From Triglochin maritima (Eukaryota; Streptophyta; Magnoliopsida; Alismatales; Juncaginaceae): a DNA stretch of 64,000 nt. This document shows, piece after piece, positions 1 through 10,779 of the stretch. The stretch's first letter is position 1, and each line of letters starts with the position of its first letter. The stretch lies in contig OY821772.1 of the NCBI GenBank assembly GCA_963682175.1, positions 12,640,743 to 12,704,742 on the forward strand. Direction: 5' to 3'. The notes below the pieces were generated by a model that was not told the origin of the DNA, ran no database searches, and saw nothing but the letters and a program-made list of their open reading frames with translations. A program made the position numbers and the translations under genes.

Positions 1-567
1 AAGCCAACAAATTCTTATAATACATAAACTGTATCTATCAAATGTTGACAAATAGATACGGGGATTCAAACACATCATAGATAAGAGCAACTCATTCTTA
101 TGAATTTAACATCTGAAAATAATTATTGAGGCTCCTAAAGCTGAGTGTCAAATAACAAACATGGAGATCTCAACCATGAAGTAATGAAGATGTGTAAACT
201 TTAGAAATACACAAATTGTTTTCGTGTATTTTATTCGTACCCACAAAAGTACACCATATACTTAAATATATAGTACTTGTGGCAGTTTAATAACATAGAA
301 TTACAATACTATAGTGGTGAATCTTATACGACATTCTTAGGTTCGAAACCTCACAAGTCTATGTTATTTTTTTCTTCTGTCCGGAAAATACACCAAGGTT
401 AAGGTTCGAACTCACGACCCAACGGATTAACCACTTGGATAACATTTATGTCATGCTATTATAGCAAGAGAGAATGTAATATATCATAGTTATTTTCCAA
501 ATTTTAGTGGGTGGGCTTGTGCCCATCCGGGCCCATACGTGGGTCCGCCCATGGCAATAGGTAAGTA
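1..567. other. Left flank of CACTA-1, no gene recognised
   Basis: This AT-rich stretch has no convincing coding frame. It contains a tRNA-like segment described separately. Near 510-555 it has a GC-richer patch built of short complementary words (gggcttgtgccc, gggcccat, gggtccgccc). That patch could be the remnant of a small inverted-repeat transposon, but I could not define its ends. Confidence 0.4.
292..445. repeat. tRNA-like / SINE-like segment in two opposed copies
   Basis: Positions 292-365 form a 74-nt unit closed by an 8-bp stem (AACATAGA at 292-299, TCTATGTT at 358-365). It contains a perfect pol III B-box-like GGTTCGAAACC and an upstream TAGTGGTGAATC that resembles an A box. About 40 bases further on, the minus strand reads CCAAGTGGTTAATCC followed by GAGTTCGAACC, again A-box and B-box spacing. 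The D and T arms pair poorly, so a functional tRNA is unlikely. A tRNA-derived SINE remnant is the better guess. Confidence 0.3.
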
Positions 568-836
568 CACTAGTGCAGAATAATCTTTACTCGTCGCCCA
601 ATAGACGTCGGCTGTTATAACAACCAACGTCTAGTTGGGCGAAGATAGCATAGACGTCGGTCGTTACAAAGGTCGACGTCTATGGGGTAATATAGACATC
701 AGTTGTTGGAATACTCATTGCATATGATGTCTATACCCTATAGACGTCAGATGTTATCGACAGTCGACGTCTATACCCCCCATGCATATAGACGTCGGGG
801 TACATACGTCAGCTGTTGATAACATCTGACGTCTAT
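568..836. repeat. CACTA-1 5' subterminal GACGTC array
   Basis: Repeats of TAGACGTCGG alternate in orientation, so neighbouring copies can pair into short hairpins. CACTA subterminal repeats are normally the binding sites of the TNPA-type protein. The GACGTC core is also the C-box recognised by plant bZIP factors, which is an observation about sequence only. Confidence 0.8.
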
Positions 837-859
837 AGGTCTTAAAGAAATCGAACAGT

Positions 860-1557
860 TACATTTTCCGTCATTCATCCAGACAAAAACCCAACCAAAC
901 CGTAGCCGTTCCGCGACTGAACCCTACTTCGCGATCAATCTCCGACCGATCTGCAGCAATCTCCGGCACCGCAGTGACATCCCAACCTCTCCTCCAGTTC
1001 TCCGGCCCTCTCCTCCGTCTTCCTCCACATCCCTAACCACCGTAAGAGTTTCGTTTAGTTTTGGTTGGTTTAGTTTCGGATTTTAGGTGGAGTTATGTGT
1101 CTTGTCTGTCTTGGTAAACTTCTCCTCTCGTTCGGATCCAATGCCAATCGACGGGCAGGCACACCGTTTCCCAATTTTGATGTTCACTCTTGATCCGTCT
1201 TTGGATTTTTCAGTTGAGTTGAAATGTGGATAACATGTTCTTCAGTTTTTTGATTCTGTGCTTGGAACGAATTTGGTTGGATTCGGTACGGTTTGTGTTG
1301 TTTGCATTGGTTATTTGTTGACAGTTGATGCAGATTTGTGACGCATTTGGCTATTAACTGCGTGAAATTGATTTTTTTGTATGTCGGATTTGGTGTTGTT
1401 ATTTATGATTTGTTTGTGGTATTGTGTTGGTTGAAAATCATTTAGTTTGTGATTAAATGCATGGTTTGTTGTTGTTGTATGTGGTTTATGTGTTGTCTAA
1501 TTAATCAATTACCAGACAAGTGTCGTTTATATCTATCTATATTTGGCAGATTCGCAG
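860..1557 (+). promoter_or_regulatory. CACTA-1 leader exon and intron
   Basis: Directly inside the subterminal array lies a C-rich, UTR-like stretch (about 860-1039) ending at a good splice donor (CCACC/GTAAGAG). It is followed by a T-rich intron-like stretch up to a TTTGGCAG acceptor near 1550. The same arrangement is found in CACTA-2 (26580 onward), where AACCCTAG, a telo-box-like promoter word, is present. I infer a promoter and untranslated first exon for the transposase transcript. No protein is encoded. Confidence 0.45.
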
Positions 1558-2446
1558 GAGGACGCGCGTTCGAGAAGGAGGACGCGTTTTTGCTGGTTCC
1601 TGATTCCACTCATTTTGTCTCTTAGTTTGAATTGTTGCTAGTAATTTTTCCGTTGTGTGTTGAAAACTGATGCATTGTAATATGTTTGGAAGAAATATAA
1701 ATATATAAGCAATAAATTGTATGTTTGTGTCCGCTTTGTTATGTATTTGTCAATAATCGTTGTCAATGGAGTTTGTTGGTAGCTTGCTCATGAGATTACG
1801 TACACAAGGAAATGATTAATAAACGAACTCACCTCAATTGACCTTATTATATATATTTAAGAAGACTAAGATTGTTATTTTGATGGAAGATACTATATAT
1901 AGTAATAACTTCTTTTAGGAAGACTAAGTCCACAGATAACATGTATTAAGGACTATCCTTAGCTATTTATTCTTTAATCGAAAAGCCAATTTTGTTATGT
2001 GGAAAATGTAAACATATGACTAAATGTAAACATGTGTTGTGTAAAAGTTTGAGGGGTTTGGACGTAGTGTGTTTGTAATGAATTGGGTGGAATTGAGATC
2101 AAGTTTATATCGTGTACTGTTATAAAATTTTCTTGTTAATTCCAGAATTTGAAGATTTTTACAAAGCAAATTTTATGGGAGGTTCTGCCAAAATTTCAAA
2201 AACAAAACTCAATTGTTATTAATAACATGATATTTTAAATATAATAGCTTAGATTTTATATTAAAAAGACTACAACTTAGATCATGTAAAACACTTATGT
2301 TTAATTAGTTTAGTGAGTTCATACATTTATTTATGTTTATTAATGTTTAGCTTAGTTAACTGTTTATTTATATATGTTTATTTATGCTTAAAACCATTTA
2401 TTTTGTTTAGTTAAATGTTTATTTATGTTTAGTTTCTAATAACTCA
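1558..2446. other. CACTA-1 noncoding interior
   Basis: AT-rich sequence between the leader intron and the shared leader module. No coding frame or motif was recognised. Weak similarity in wording to 27000-27530 of CACTA-2 suggests it is ordinary element sequence. Confidence 0.4.
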
Positions 2447-3240
2447 TTTCCCCCTTAAGCAACTTGACCTTTAATAACCTAAAGAAAAAATTAGACAATA
2501 TTGCTAAGTCATTCATTATATAGGATTTGCATTCATCGTATTTATTATTTATTTTACGATTTTTGTCGTAGATTGCTGGTGTAAGGTGCGTAATCTCTTT
2601 CACTCATCATTCATTAGAAAGCACGCATTAGTTAGTAGGACTTGCATTGGAACAAGAGTGAGGTGAGTGTTTCTTTGGTGTGTTGTTTGTTAGATTAAGG
2701 TATGAAAAACACTTAGGGGGTAGTCACCTATAATGGATGAGGTGGGGGATTTCATCACCCTTTCCTTGGCCCAAAAACCACTTAATAAAAAAGTCTTAAT
2801 AAAATCAATTAGACGTTGGCCCCTAGGATTTTCTGACGCATTAAGGAGAGGAAAATGTTTAATACCATTATGGCCTGAACATCGTTGCCCATCTAGTCTC
2901 CCTGAGATTTTAGGAACCTCCGGGTTCTTGATTTCCTACAGATTAGTAGTCCTCGATATTTAAGACCGTTTCGGCCTGAACGTCGTTGCCCATTTATTCT
3001 CCCTGAGATATTAGGTACCTCCGGGTTCTTGATTTCCTACAGACTAGTGGTTCTCGGTGGGACCTCGAAGTTAGGCGTCGTCTGGTACTGAGGACCTGTA
3101 GTGGACTTTAGGCTTGTTTTGGCCTTGATTGCTTAGTTAGGTTTCTAACCTTTCTTATTCCCACACTAGATTGACTTCATCTCCTCTCCTCTGAGTCATT
3201 CTTTTTTCATCTTAATGTCTCCGAATCTTCTCCTTTACGA
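2447..3240 (+). repeat. Leader module shared by CACTA-1, CACTA-2 and a retrotransposon
   Basis: This block runs from a CCCCCTTAA...CAACTTG start through the words GCATTAGTTAGTAGGA and GGTGGGGGATTTCATCACCC to ACCTCGAAGTTAGGCGTCGT, and ends in a T/C-rich tract. The same words in the same order occur at 27535-28320 in CACTA-2 and at 15390-16120 in the Tat/Athila-like retrotransposon. In all three it sits immediately upstream of the first coding region. Short ORFs within it are not conserved as protein. It holds an internal direct repeat of about 101 bp (near 2860 and 2961). Confidence 0.8.
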
Positions 3241-3316
3241 ACACATTCTTTTAAATTGAAATTTTATTTATTTCCTTCAATAATAACTATAATTTCTGTT
3301 AATGTTTAGATTCAAA

Positions 3317-4130
3317 TGGATCGAGAGTGCATTCTTTCAAACAGATTGAGTGATGAGTATGAGATCGGAGTGAATATGTTCTTAGACGGTGGATATGGCA
3401 CGATGAAAATGAATCATTTAGTCGTTCCAAGAATGAAGGAGACAACGTTAGTGTGGAAGATCACTTAGAGGAACTGGTTCAGGATATGGCTACAAAGTTT
3501 TCATCCAACCCCGATTTACTTGGTAGTTTGTTGAGTGACAATGAGAAACCATTGTATAAGAGTTGTACCAAATTCACTAGATTGTCAGCGTTGTTGAAGT
3601 TGTACAATTTAAAAGCAGGAAATGGTTGGTCCGATGTCAGTTTCACATCAATGTTGAAGTTATTGAAAGATATGCTTCCAGATGATAATGAGTTGCCAGA
3701 TAGAACTTATGATGCTAAGAAAGTGTTGTGTCCTATGGGAATGGAATATAGGAAGATACATGCATGCCCGAACGATTGTATATTCTATAGGGGCGAGTTT
3801 GAAAACTTACATTCATGTCCCAGGTGTAATGTTTCACGATACAACATGAAATGTAGTGGATCGAACTACAATGAAGAGGCTGATGAGATGAAAATCAAAG
3901 GACCTCCTGCTAAGATTTTGTGGTATCTTGCGATAATACCAAGGCTTAAACGTTTGTTTGCGGGTATGGAGGATTCCAAGAACATGACATAACATGCTAA
4001 TCGTGAAAACCAAATGATTAGTTGCTACGTCATCCTGCAGATTCACCTTAGTGGAAAAAAGTAGATTTCGACTTTCCTGTGTTTGGTGATGAATCCAAGA
4101 ATGTATGACTTGGACTGTGTACGGACGGAA
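3317..4130 (+). pseudogene. TNP2-type transposase remnant of CACTA-1
   Basis: The start matches the CACTA-2 transposase (MDRE...SNRLSDEYE), but the middle of the transposase-associated domain, including its Cys-rich segment, is deleted near 3388. From 3453 an open frame of 179 residues covers the segment with CPMGMEYRKIHACPNDC and the CPRCNVSRY motif. A stop follows at KNMT, then more stops, and the similarity ends at a deletion junction near 4130, just after the LCTDG motif. The Transposase_21 core is therefore missing. No functional product is expected. Confidence 0.85.
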
Positions 4131-4162
4131 CTTTTGAGATATATAAAGTTAATGTGTTGTAG

Positions 4163-6635
4163 GAATCCTTTGAGTTCCAATCCACTAACAAGTTGAAGAA
4201 AAAGTGAATGACATACATGTCAGTTTGTTAGAGGGATTTCAAAACAAATTTAACGAACAAGTAAATATTCGGTGACTACCAGGATAGAAATCCATGCGAT
4301 GTCTATAACTTTATCACTCCGAATCAATGGGAGCAATTCAGAAAATCCAGAGATAGTCCAGAGTTTGAGGTAACTGAGTTTAATTTAGAATATGAACTTA
4401 TTAAGTTATTGTTTTAAATGACAATCTAATAAACTTGGTTTTAGGCCATCCGAGCGAAAAACCAAAAGATTAGATCTTCTAACAAGTATACACATCGTAT
4501 GTCTCGAGCAAGGTACCAAAAGTTAAAAGCACAATTGGTGGTTGAAAAAATTGCTCTAAAGAAACAAGAGGCAATTGACTCCGGTATGAGTGAGCAGCAA
4601 GCAAGTAACCTATCTCCTCCTCCTCCCGTAGCTCGTTGTGATTCTTGGAAGAGAGCGAGAGTAAACTCCAGAGGGGAGTACGTTACAGACGAGTCACAAG
4701 CGATCAGCTCGAAGATAGTAAGTTGTATCATTTGTATATGTTATTAATTCAGATTCAGTAATTTTATAATTTTCAATTGTTGGTAAATATTTTTGTAAAC
4801 TTTAGGACTCTCTGAAGTTGAGAGAATCTCAAGGAGAATTTGCTTCCGATGGTCGGAATTATATTCAACGCGAGGCATTGGGAAACGACGAACACCCCGG
4901 TCGTGTGTGACAATATTATTGAGTAGAGTTGGACTGCGACAATATTATGGAAAGACTCAACGATCTACTTCGTTGATAGGTCATACCAAATGCCAGCAAG
5001 AGATCGTAGAATTGAAGAATACGTTGCAACTTGATTTGGAGAGATTGGATCGTGATTTGCCTACTTCTCCTACCCGTCGTTGGACCTGTTTTCCCCGGAG
5101 ACCACTCCTCCAGTGTAGCCAGTGTTCCACCCTGATCGACAATATGATTTTGTGGCTCATTCTCGAGAATTGGCCCTCGTCGGCAGTCCCTCATTTGGAA
5201 AGTTCGAGGATGGATATAGATGTGCTTTATTTGTCGAAGACCCTGATCGAAGATTGGTGGGACACGGGAAAGTTTATATCATCTCCAGACACCACTTCAC
5301 AGAGGTGGGAGAGGGACAAGTGAAGATTGCAGTGGGGAGTTGCTTAGATGTTGGTTCTTTGGTGCCATTTCCGGAAGAAGAGAATGTTACTCTCGGCGAT
5401 GCTATCAGTGGGTTCGTGAGGTGGCCTAGTTATTTAGTAGAGCTAAACGACAAACATGAGGTATACTTTAATTTTGAAAGACTTTAAATTTGAAATTTGT
5501 TAACAACTATATTTTTAACGGTTGTATATATATTTGTAAGGTGTCAAGCCCCCGGAGCAAATGGTCAAACAACCAATCTCCGATCAACATTAATTTGCTT
5601 CCAAGTAGGTGCAAAATGTTGTAGCAATGTATGGTAGGTAGGGAATCACAATCCCTAAGTAGTTGGGATTTGGAGGAGGGGGATAAAGGGTTGCCTCTGG
5701 CTTTGTACGTCACCAAAGAGGATATCATGCAGTTCTTGGCAATAGATTCATTGTGTATCATGATTATCGACGTGCAAGTGAAGTAAGTATTTTCTTTGGT
5801 ATAAAATGAAATGTATTGAATAATTTTATTGAAACTGTAATAAAGTGTAATTTTTACTCTTGTAGATATCTTTATGACGCCAGAAGGTCAGCCTTTCCCG
5901 ATGATCAAATATTTTTATTTATCAGTTAATCTACATATATATACGGGAATGACGATAAATCGGATTAGCTTGGGACTCTCATGAAAGAAGAAGACAAAAA
6001 ATATTATTTGCTCCATTATCATGAGAGATAGACTTTGTAATTCAAAGTGGAATTTTTTTTGTAATAAGCTTCTAATTATATATATAGCATGGCTCATTGG
6101 ATGCTTGTCGTTGTATGCTGCACGACTAATTCGGCATATTGGTTTGATCCATTGGGGTCGAATAAACCAAGGGACTCAATAAAGAAACTTCTAAATCTGT
6201 AAGTTCAGTTTAGTCAAGGCAATTAAGGTTTACAGAGCTTTAGGTGGCAGGAGAACAACCACAAAGCAGGAATAACATGGCATGGAATGAGAGTACGTTC
6301 TCTCCCATTTTTGTTAATTAAGTTAGGAACATATATTTAGCAAATTTCTATGTTTGTAGTATCGGAAGCAGGTTGGAAATACAAAATGTGGTTACTACGT
6401 GATGAGATACATGGAGGAAAACCTCGAATTGGCAACTCAAGATGTATGCCTATCCGAGGTAATATAGATCGTTATTCATTTGTATAGTTGTAGTTTCAAT
6501 ATTTAGATATTAAAATTTTTACTTATTTTATGATAGGTCTTCCCAAAAAGTAGTGATCTCTTCTCGCAACAGGAGCTCGATGAAACTCGCGACCGATGAG
6601 CTCGCTATTTTATCAGAAATATGTTGATAAACTAA
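4163..6635 (+). pseudogene. CACTA-1 second gene (Transposase_24 / Ulp1-like) remnant
   Basis: Exons align in order with the second gene of CACTA-2: the KLKKK..MTYMSV block, the YQDRNP.DVYNFITPNQWE block, the SRARYQKLKAQ to SQAISSKI exon (ending about 4718), an exon resuming near 4806, and then a C48-protease-like region with AHWMLVV and YWFDPLG near 6090-6155. Lesions include stops in the first block, a disrupted exon near 4910, a TAG near 5622 and a TGG-to-TGA change in the last exon (about 6597). CACTA-1 keeps GAG at 4172 where CACTA-2 has a stop. It also keeps the frame near 5560 where CACTA-2 is shifted. Confidence 0.75.
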
Positions 6636-6764
6636 GAGGTTCTCCTGTCACTAGCATTTTTTTGTAATTTAGTTAACAAGTTCACTTGTATTACAAACAT
6701 ACAATTTATGCCTTAATATAATCACCACAATTTTAGAAGGAATGCTAATTGTTTTACGTATGAA

Positions 6765-6900
6765 TTAATTCTAAGTGTGTTGAATGATTGTGTATGCTTG
6801 TATGTTTGTGTTTGTGTTTGTGCATGTATATTGTATGTTTGTGTTTGTGCATGTATGCTTGTATGTACATGTGGATGAAAGTGTGTATGTATTTGTGAAC
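6765..6900. repeat. TG-rich simple repeat
   Basis: A run of TGTGTATG, TTTGTG and GCATGTAT words forms a degenerate TG microsatellite. A shorter version sits at the equivalent place in CACTA-2 (about 33385-33480), so it is an old part of the element. Confidence 0.7.
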
Positions 6901-6982
6901 AAATTTGGTGCAGGTTGTATGTACACGAATTACAAATATGATGAGTAAATACAAGTGTAGATGATGTTTTTTTGTCCAGGTT

Positions 6983-7258
6983 TAGGAATAGACGTCAGAC
7001 GTTTGTATTAGTCGATGTCTATTCCTCTGAAGAGAGGTATAGACGTCGGCTGTATGTATTAGACGATGTCTATTCCTAAAGAATAGACGTCGGCTGATAC
7101 ATACAGCCGACGTCTATTCTTGAGGAATAGACTTCGGATAAAGCACGTCCGACGTCTATGTATAGACGACGTACTCATAGACGTCGGATCTAGGAATGCT
7201 TATATCCAACGTATATACCCCCGTACATCCGACGTATATTCCCTTTTCTACAATAGTG
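6983..7258. repeat. CACTA-1 3' subterminal GACGTC array and terminus
   Basis: About ten copies of the TAGACGTCGG motif in alternating orientation lead up to the terminal TAGTG. One pair is an almost perfect hairpin (about 7080-7125, with arms ATAGACGTCGGCTG and CAGCCGACGTCTAT). Confidence 0.8.
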
Positions 7259-7261
7259 ATA

Positions 7262-7539
7262 CTTGGTTGTAATGATGTGGCCATCTAACCAAAATCTATC
7301 ATGGTTAGAATCATGAAGATATCGACTTTGCGTGGATTGATGATTTATGTGGGTTTAGTCTAAATCATATTTCTACGAATAAATATTAAAAATAATCTCA
7401 TACGTGCAGTCGAGTCTTGGAAAAATAGTTACATAATCTAGACAAGAGGTAGAAAATCATTCGTGAGAAGGTCTTCAAGTCCACCACCTCCCATCTAAGT
7501 GCTTTAGTGGGCTATAAAGAGGTGGCAAATAACGTAAAG
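7262..7539. other. Flank between CACTA-1 and solo LTR L1
   Basis: AT-rich single-copy-looking sequence. Before the L1 insertion it was continuous with 10168-10678. No gene was recognised on either strand. Confidence 0.4.
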
Positions 7540-8040
7540 CTAAGTGATGCATTGCATACATTGCATCATATGTCGTTCATTTAGATTAATTTTATATCAA
7601 TAAATGCTACTAAGGTATGTGTTTAGTCTTATTTACAGAATACAGGGACCTGAATGCAAATTATCTCTATCCGGAGCATAAACGCGTGCAAGAGACTCGT
7701 TTCTGTCATAAAGACCAAGTTCAAGATTATCGGGGTTTAAATTGAAGTCCATCCAAGCATAAAAGCATTCAAAGACCTAATTACAAAAAGGCCAAGGACT
7801 TAAGCACAAAAAGGCCAGGGACTTAATTGCAAAAAGTCGAGGACCCGATTGCAAATTACGAGTACCAAAATATTATTTTGGAGAAATTCTAAAGAAAAAT
7901 CAATTTGGATCTCCAAATATATGAAGAAATTAATTCGGAGCTCAAAAGAAAGGAAAGCAATCAATCCGGACGCGCAAAGGACAGCTAAATCATACCATAA
8001 ACACACAGGAAAAATCCGGATCAAATCTGAGCCAAAATTA

Positions 8041-8088
8041 CGGCGATTCCGCCGCACATTACATGCAAATTGCGGCGTTTCCGCCGCA
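8041..8088. promoter_or_regulatory. Palindrome pair upstream of the L1 TATA box
   Basis: CGGCGATTCCGCCG (8041-8054) and TGCGGCGTTTCCGCCGCA (8071-8088) are near-palindromes 30 bp apart, about 90 bp upstream of TATAAATAG at 8177. The core words differ from the palindromes in the L2/L4/C/L6 LTR family, but the arrangement is alike. Confidence 0.5.
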
Positions 8089-8414
8089 CCCCTTTGGATC
8101 CTCGGGTCGCGCTTTTGTCCAGTTGCGTGTTGACGCGTGTACGTTCCTATTTCATACTTGGGTCCCTTGTATCAGCTATAAATAGCCTCGAGATTATGCT
8201 GTAGAAAAAGAACTAATTTTTATTCCATTTTTTCGCAATAAAATTCTGTTGGTTTATTTCGTGTTTTTTAGTTTTCTTTCGTAGTTTCTCTAGGACCCCT
8301 TCTCCTTCCCTCCATCCATGAGTTTCTAACTCTATCCAAAGGGTGGGGGTGACGGATTTAGGGTGACGAGAAGAAGAATGATGTTATTATTTTAATTTCG
8401 TGTTAGTATATTTT

Positions 8415-9823
8415 TGATTGACATCATTTCATGCTTATATTTGTATCTTATATCCATTATCTTTCACCTAAACAATGCTATGTCACGAGTTTTATGTTTA
8501 CTTTTCAGGAATAAATAGGTTTGAAGAGATGAAGGATAAAAGGACCCAAAAGTTGGGAAAAAAGACTGAATTGTGAGATCTGGGGACCAAGATGCAAGGA
8601 AGAAGGACCTGATTGCAAGACAGAAGGACCTAAGAGCAAAACAGAATACTCCTCACCATCATGGGGAGTATTTTGGCAATTCTATTCGGGTCGGAGCTCC
8701 AACATGCAAACTAGATGCATCAAATACCAACAAAGCCTTTCAGAAAAGCCCACAAGAAATTCCAGAGCGATCCGGACACTGTAGACCGCTAATTAGCGGT
8801 CCAAGACCTCTAATTGGCGGTCACTTTTGGCCCAAATGCGCTCAAATTTCTCCAGCACATGTATTAGAGGATGTTTAGGCTACGTGTGGTATCTGTTTAG
8901 TCCCACATCGGGGGATTGTCCCGGATTAGCTTTTTCCATGCCTATAAATAGAACTCTTCACCTCCTTTTGTAATCACTCCATATTTTAAGTGGCTATTCT
9001 TCCTACTAGAAGTGAGGCCTTGAAGCACACACTAAAGTAGGAGGATGGTACTTTTAATGTGAGTCATTTTATCAATAAAGTTTTGTGATTATTTCATTAT
9101 TTGTTTTATGCTTCTTTTATTGTTTGTGCATGTTTTAGTTTAATCGTCTTTTAATTCTAGCTTAGTTTTAATATGCTTTCTTTCCATAGTTTAATAATTA
9201 GTGTAATGTTTAGTGAGTAGTTCCATCCCCTTTGGGGGGTGGAGTAGATGTACATACATGCATTAGAGAATGGGATGAATGCTTTAATTTCAATGTGTTG
9301 ATTAAACATGAATGTATGCTTGCTTGTTTAGGATAGAATTTATAACTTGATGAGTTTTGCCAAAATGATTAGACACCTCTCATGCTTGTTTAGGTTCTGA
9401 AATAAACATCTTGCATATGTAAATGTTAATTAACTAAGTTGGTGAATAGATTGATAGGTTTTGCCATAACATTTAGACACTTCCTATGCTTGATAAACAC
9501 CACCTTCATGTGCTTAAAGAATGTATTCTACACCCACCTCTTTGCATGTGTGCACTCACTCCACCCCTTAGGGGTTTTTCCCATTTCTGTATTCCAGCAC
9601 TTCTATTTTGTTCTTAGCTTAGTTTTTATTTGATCGTTTATTTCTTTGTTTCGTACTTCTTAGCGTAGTTTAGTGTAGAGTAGCGTAACCAACTCTCTTC
9701 TCCATTATTTTCGCCACTTGATTTCGTGCAAACAAGAGGCTGCTCACCTCCCTGAGGACGACCCGTACTTGCCACCGCTTCATCGCGGCCGTGCACTTGC
9801 GGTTTTAAATAAAACGTTCAACA
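8415..9823 (+). mobile_element. Solo LTR L2 (Tat/Athila-like family), inserted in L1
   Basis: It starts TGATTGACATCATTTC, the signature start of the LTR family also seen at 10780, 13526, 20881 and 59364, and ends GTTCAACA. Flanks ATTTT (8410-8414) and AGTTT (9824-9828) are a 4-of-5 target duplication. The family promoter block CCCACATCGGGGGATTG leads to TATAAATAG at 8943. Perfect palindrome GACCGCTAATTAGCGGTC is at 8784-8801, with an imperfect second copy at 8805-8822. Confidence 0.8.
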
Positions 9824-10167
9824 AGTTTGATTACTTGAGTTTATGTTAAGTCATTTATCATGTAATGCTTTATAACTAATGTGATTTATTATAAGTTTCA
9901 GATTTCTCTTAACAAAACCCGTTATCTAAACCCCCACCCGCTGGACTCTCATCCATATTTGCTTTATTCTTAGTTTGTTTTTCTTGTTCTTGCTTTAGAA
10001 AATTAAAAAATCCAAAATCTCAAACCAACCTTATTTCTCTTTCTTTCTTTCCTTAATCGAAAATTACAAAAACAACAATATCTCTCCCTCCTTGTGTTCG
10101 ACCCGTACTTGCCACGTCTTCATTGACGTCGTGCACTTGCGGTATAAATAAAATTCTCATCACTAAG

Positions 10168-10678
10168 ATGGTACGGTACTGGAATGTGTCAATCAACTAA
10201 CAAGTTATGTGGGTTGAGCGAAACTCATTATACCCTTCTTCCTTTCAGGGCAACGTTTACTACTCCCTCATAATTATCTTCCTTCCTTAAAGAAGGATTT
10301 CATTATTGATCCACAAAAGACCTTGTCGAGGTGGTGATTACAGGAGTGTTATTTTGATTCAGATTGTTATTGACATAATCGTTCTTCCTGTCCATTTCTA
10401 TTAACTTAAAAAGAAAGGTAAATCCTCTAATTGAAAACCGAGGATATCTTGAGTACCAGAGCTTCACATTGAGAAAAATTGAAACCCGCAATAGAGCTTC
10501 TATTAAAGTTGATGTTAACACCAAAACATAACTGGAAAAAATAGGATTCTCTTAAGATTGATGATTCTATACCTTTAATATTTTGAAAAGAAGATTGTGT
10601 TAATATTTCTGATCATTGGCCCCAAGTCGCCAATTTGAACCCCTTGCCCCCGACCATTTTCCAAAACAAATATTATCA
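10168..10678. other. Single-copy-looking stretch between L1 and L3
   Basis: It continues the flank at 7262-7539. The longest frame is on the minus strand (10303-10524, 73 residues) and ends MNNNLNQNNTPVITTSTR-like, low in complexity. No family was recognised and no splice model is convincing. Confidence 0.35.
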
Positions 10679-10779
10679 TGTAACGTCCTCGAAAAGAGGA
10701 AAATTTAAAACGAAATACCACATGGAATAAGACCAAAAGGAACGGGGAAATTACTCATAACATAGTCAAACAAGGTGCA

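Larger units (their letters stand above)
568..7258 (+). mobile_element. CACTA-1, decayed En/Spm-type DNA transposon
   Basis: The element starts with CACTAGTGCAGAA and ends with the inverse of CACTATTGTAGAA. The 3-bp flanks are GTA and ATA, one mismatch from the 3-bp duplication expected for CACTA elements. Both ends carry arrays of a TAGACGTCGG motif. Inside, in the same order as in CACTA-2, come a noncoding leader exon and intron, the roughly 700-bp leader module, a TNP2 remnant and a TNPA/Ulp1-like remnant. Compared with CACTA-2 it lacks most of the TNP2 gene and the first exon of the second gene (junction near 4130), plus part of the N-terminal domain. It is an internal-deletion derivative that could only move if supplied with transposase. 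Confidence 0.9.
7545..10162 (+). mobile_element. Solo LTR L1 (interrupted by L2)
   Basis: It begins TGATGCATTG and ends CTCATCA, so the termini are inverted (TGATG/CATCA). A perfect 5-bp duplication, CTAAG, lies at 7540-7544 and 10163-10167. A TATA box (TATAAATAG) is at 8177, with two GC-rich palindromes upstream. The last 100 bases (GACCCGTACTTGCC... GTGCACTTGCGG) match the ends of the other Tat/Athila-like LTRs here, so L1 belongs to a related family. No internal domain remains, consistent with LTR-LTR recombination. Orientation is taken from the TATA box. Confidence 0.85.

Noticed and set aside
568..836. Regularly spaced short repeats resembling a CRISPR array
   Set aside because: The repeats alternate in orientation, spacing varies, and they sit at the ends of CACTA elements with plant-type genes. 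CRISPR arrays do not occur in plant nuclear DNA.
2733..2963. Small ORF in the leader module (also 27832-28053)
   Set aside because: The retrotransposon copy of the module does not keep the frame, and no family matches. Its position is leader-like.
6754..6954. His/Lys-rich minus-strand ORF (also 33359-33565)
   Set aside because: It is produced by the TG-rich simple repeat.
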